Assembly (NCBI GenBank): GCA_016802295.1 | Contig: JAESIW010000020.1 | Coordinates: 4,998,821-5,062,820 of the forward strand | Origin: Brachionus rotundiformis | Lineage: Eukaryota; Rotifera; Eurotatoria; Ploima; Brachionidae | Length of the DNA stretch: 64,000 nt | Reading direction: 5' to 3' | In this document: positions 61,701-64,000 of the stretch, piece by piece | Layout of the letters: every line of letters begins with the position of its first letter | Numbering within the stretch: position 1 is the first letter of the stretch | The notes under the pieces: generated by a model | The model's database searches: none | What the model was told of the DNA's origin: nothing | Seen by the model: the letters and a program-made list of their open reading frames with translations, nothing else | Position numbers and translations under genes: made by a program

Positions 61701-63562
61701 CATTGATCAAATCATCTGTTGTGGCATCAAAAATATTCAAAACTCCAATAGCCATTTCCTCAAAATCACTAAGATATAAAGATATTTATTTATTTTTCTA
61801 TAAAATATCCTGGTTGTTACTCGGCATGTTGACGTATTTCTTTTTCAAGATCAGACAACCGAGGGGACATTGATTTTAAAAGATTAGAAGCAAATAGCGC
61901 ACTGCATATTTGATGCTTAAAATTAAAATTAAGTTTGTTTTTAAAGACCAATGTTTTATGGTATACTTCTCCTATTTGCCAAAACAGAATAGCTAATTCG
62001 ATTCTGTTTAAAAGCAAAGCCCATAAAAACAAATTTTGTTCTGGATACAGCACCTCATTTTTTCCAAAGTTAAACTCAACTTTTTTGAAATTTATAAATT
62101 ACACAATGTTTGATAAATAAATGTTTAAATTACTTGTAGAATCTTTGGCGTCAAAGTCACTAGTTTCTCTTTTATTCGCAAAATCCTAAACAATTAAATT
62201 TAAAAATTGTTATTTTTAAAAAAATTTTAAAAATTTCTTACCAAAAACCTTTCCATTTGATTGTAGTCTAAGTCGGTGGGCAAAAATTCGGGCTCAAAAT
62301 CCTCGAATAAAAAGTCTTTTAAAAACCTAAGCAACCCTTTAAATGTAATTAAGCAGCTCGAATGATCAGGTGAGTATTTTTTTTTATAAAGCTGGAATAG
62401 TGGAGCTTTTTTTGCATCAAAATGCACCTTATTATCAACAATAAGAAGCTTAAATTGTTTTTTTAAAAATCCTACTTTTTGAGAATTGTAGAGAAAATAG
62501 AGTCTTCTAATGGTAAGAAACGATCTGAGGTTTAGACCATTCTCGAGCAATAGCTCGACAAATTTTGGTTTATTTTGTACCAAAGCCATTTCCATTAAAT
62601 AAGATAATTGGTAAGACTTGAACTCCTCTTCACCGGTAAAAATATCTGTTTTGGCAATGTCGCTGCGGTTCCATTGCAAGGCCAATTTTAAATTTTCATA
62701 ATATTTATTTTTACGTGCTATAAAATTTTGAATCAAAATTAATTGTTAAAATTATTAAATACTAAATTTAGTCCTACAGTTTAGGAATGCTCTCAAAATT
62801 GTCAACTCGATGTCGGAGCCTCCTTCTTCGCTATCAAGCCTGAATATATTGATCAAATTATCAGATAGTCTGCTTATTATATACTTAAGTCTTTCGATAG
62901 CCTCTTTTATTTTAACCATGTACTCAGGCTTTCCTTTAAAGAAGTCGAACATTGTCGAATCTATTATTAATTTTTCAAAATGACTTTCTCTTGATTTAAA
63001 AAAATATATTTAATTATATACAATTATCTAAATGATAATTTAGCAATACTTTGGATTTACAATGGAGCATGCATTTGCAATCAGATCAGCACAACCTTTG
63101 CTGTCCTTTATACATTATTAGATAATGAAAATTTATAAAAAAGCATAAGTTTACTGCCAAAACTAGAACTGGCACTGCTTGTTTCAATGACTGTTCGACA
63201 GTAATCAAGGTGTTTGGTCCTCCCTGAACTACAATCAATATCATGGGAACTGATTCATTTTTACAATCTTCTTCATCCGACTCATCTTCGTCGTCGCTGA
63301 ACTGTGTAGCAACATTGGACAGGCGATTAAGTTTTTTTGCTGTATTCCTGTTGCGTTCGTAGTACTTAAGAGATCTTCCTTTTCTCAATTCAGCCTCCAG
63401 ATGAGCTCTGAATTCGATTTCTACCCCAAATCGACCATTTGAACCATCATCAACCAGGATAAAATGTGTATGATTTGGATCAAGCAATACATCTGTATTT
63501 TTTGGAAAATCTTTTTTATTTTCACTGCTGTCCGTTTCTTGTTGGGCATAAAACAAAGGAAC
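58778..63562 (-). CDS. TRPM: TRPM-C: melastatin TRP cation channel, TRPM2/4/5/8-like, N terminus not in window
   Basis: Visible exons: 63562-63155, 63105-63050, 62989-62778, 62717-62476, 62427-62242, 62185-62134, 62079-61967, 61915-61821, 61768-61534, 61483-61406, 61326-61268, 61133-61107, 60961-60394, 60341-59764, 59703-59389, 59334-59271, 58876-58778, together 1128 aa. The first visible exon starts in the middle of the melastatin region (HTHFILVDDGSNGRFG). S1-S6 follow with E-x-x-Q in S2 (EEARQ), N-x-x-D in S3 (WNYLD), pore YWPIYGEMKILEE and TRP box WKFQRY. The coiled region is followed by a last exon encoding INWIMGELDPDKKRAPF, absent from TRPM-B. There is a 27-nt micro-exon at 61133-61107, and one 578-nt exon replaces four exons of TRPM-B. 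The earlier exons, which in B lie within 150 bp, are not found in the remaining 440 bp, so C is either 5'-truncated or has a large intron there. Confidence 0.92.
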
Positions 63563-64000
63563 CTATATTTTTAAAAATTCAATTAGTTTGGATAAAATAA
63601 TAGTTTAAAAAAAACTAGCAGAATAATTAAGTGCTGAACTAGGAATTTTGATTGTCATAAGTTTTTAATTTTTCATTAATGATTTATTTTTAGTATAATA
63701 TTTTTTTAACTGATGATTTTGACAAGATTTAAAGAGAAAAGTTAAATATCTATAACTATTATAATTGTTTTTTCTCTAATAGTTCATTTATTTAGACAAA
63801 TAAAATCAATAGAACTTAAATTTAAAGTAACTTTTGATTTTTAAAGAGCTTATTAAAAATAAAGTTTAAAGCAAAAATATAAAAATAAATTTTGTCCTTA
63901 TACTTTCTATTAAAGAGTTTTGAATTATTTAAATAATTTTGATTTTTAAATTAATTTATCAATCAATCAATCAATCAATCAAAATAGCAGAAAAAACCAT
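63563..64000. other. Upstream part of TRPM-C: intron or truncated 5' flank
   Basis: A/T-rich sequence without any exon resembling the N-terminal exons of TRPM-B. An ATG-led minus-strand frame (MTIKIPSSALNYSA) near 63600-63655 has no splice phase that joins to the first TRPM-C exon. Confidence 0.4.
63958..63981. repeat. (TCAA)n microsatellite
   Basis: About six copies of the tetranucleotide ATCA/TCAA in tandem near the right window edge. A simple-sequence repeat that could be length-polymorphic. Confidence 0.85.

Noticed and set aside
1..64000. CRISPR arrays, operons, bacterial-type promoters, tRNA or rRNA genes
   Set aside because: No repeat-spacer pattern, no polycistronic layout and no tRNA or rRNA signature was found; the window is eukaryotic.

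Overview
This is a very AT-rich, intron-bearing animal nuclear genome window. Most introns are tiny (about 45-100 nt), with GT donors and acceptors that usually end in TTTAAG or TTTTAG. The gene content (KDM2, CNNM, PITPNC1/RdgB-beta, GLOD4, TRPM channels, RAD51B, a peptide-type GPCR) is metazoan. A small spiralian such as a monogonont rotifer (Brachionus-like) fits the base composition, intron size and CR1-like LINE remains, but this species guess is inference. I joined exons by hand using splice sites, reading phase and remembered family sequences. The assembled coding lengths all come out as whole codons.

Layout. 1-13948 is a gene-poor AT desert with a few exon-like islands. 13949-15622 (-) is a single-exon RBR-type E3 ligase with a damaged RING2. 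18419-23057 (-) is a KDM2 histone demethylase (JmjC-CXXC-PHD) without the usual F-box/LRR tail, with a LINE relic in its large intron. 25182-27820 (-) is a CNNM magnesium-transport protein. 27821-32949 is another gene-free block. 32950-34438 (+) is a PITPNC1-type lipid transfer protein containing an 8-nt micro-exon. It is convergent with a small unrecognised membrane-protein gene (34591-34901, -). GLOD4 (35141-36078, -) and an intronless class A GPCR (37450-38877, +) follow, then a CR1/Jockey-like LINE relic near 39.1-39.6 kb.

The right third is a TRPM ion-channel cluster. TRPM-A (41128-48219, +) has 20 exons and encodes 1753 aa; it is of the TRPM1/3/6/7 pore type without a kinase. RAD51B (48761-50226, +) follows, then a TA-flanked MITE-like inverted-repeat element. 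TRPM-B (51565-58202, -) encodes 1265 aa. TRPM-C (58778 to at least 63562, -) is a tandem paralog of B whose N-terminal exons are not in the window. B and C are of the TRPM2/4/5/8 type: both keep the acidic/amide residues of the S2-S3 calcium site but share an unusual pore sequence. They differ in intron content, so the duplication is not recent.

No operon-like or defence-like system is visible. The genes look like independent housekeeping and signalling loci. The most distinctive items are the three-gene TRPM cluster, the truncated KDM2 architecture, the degenerate RBR catalytic domain and the micro-exons.
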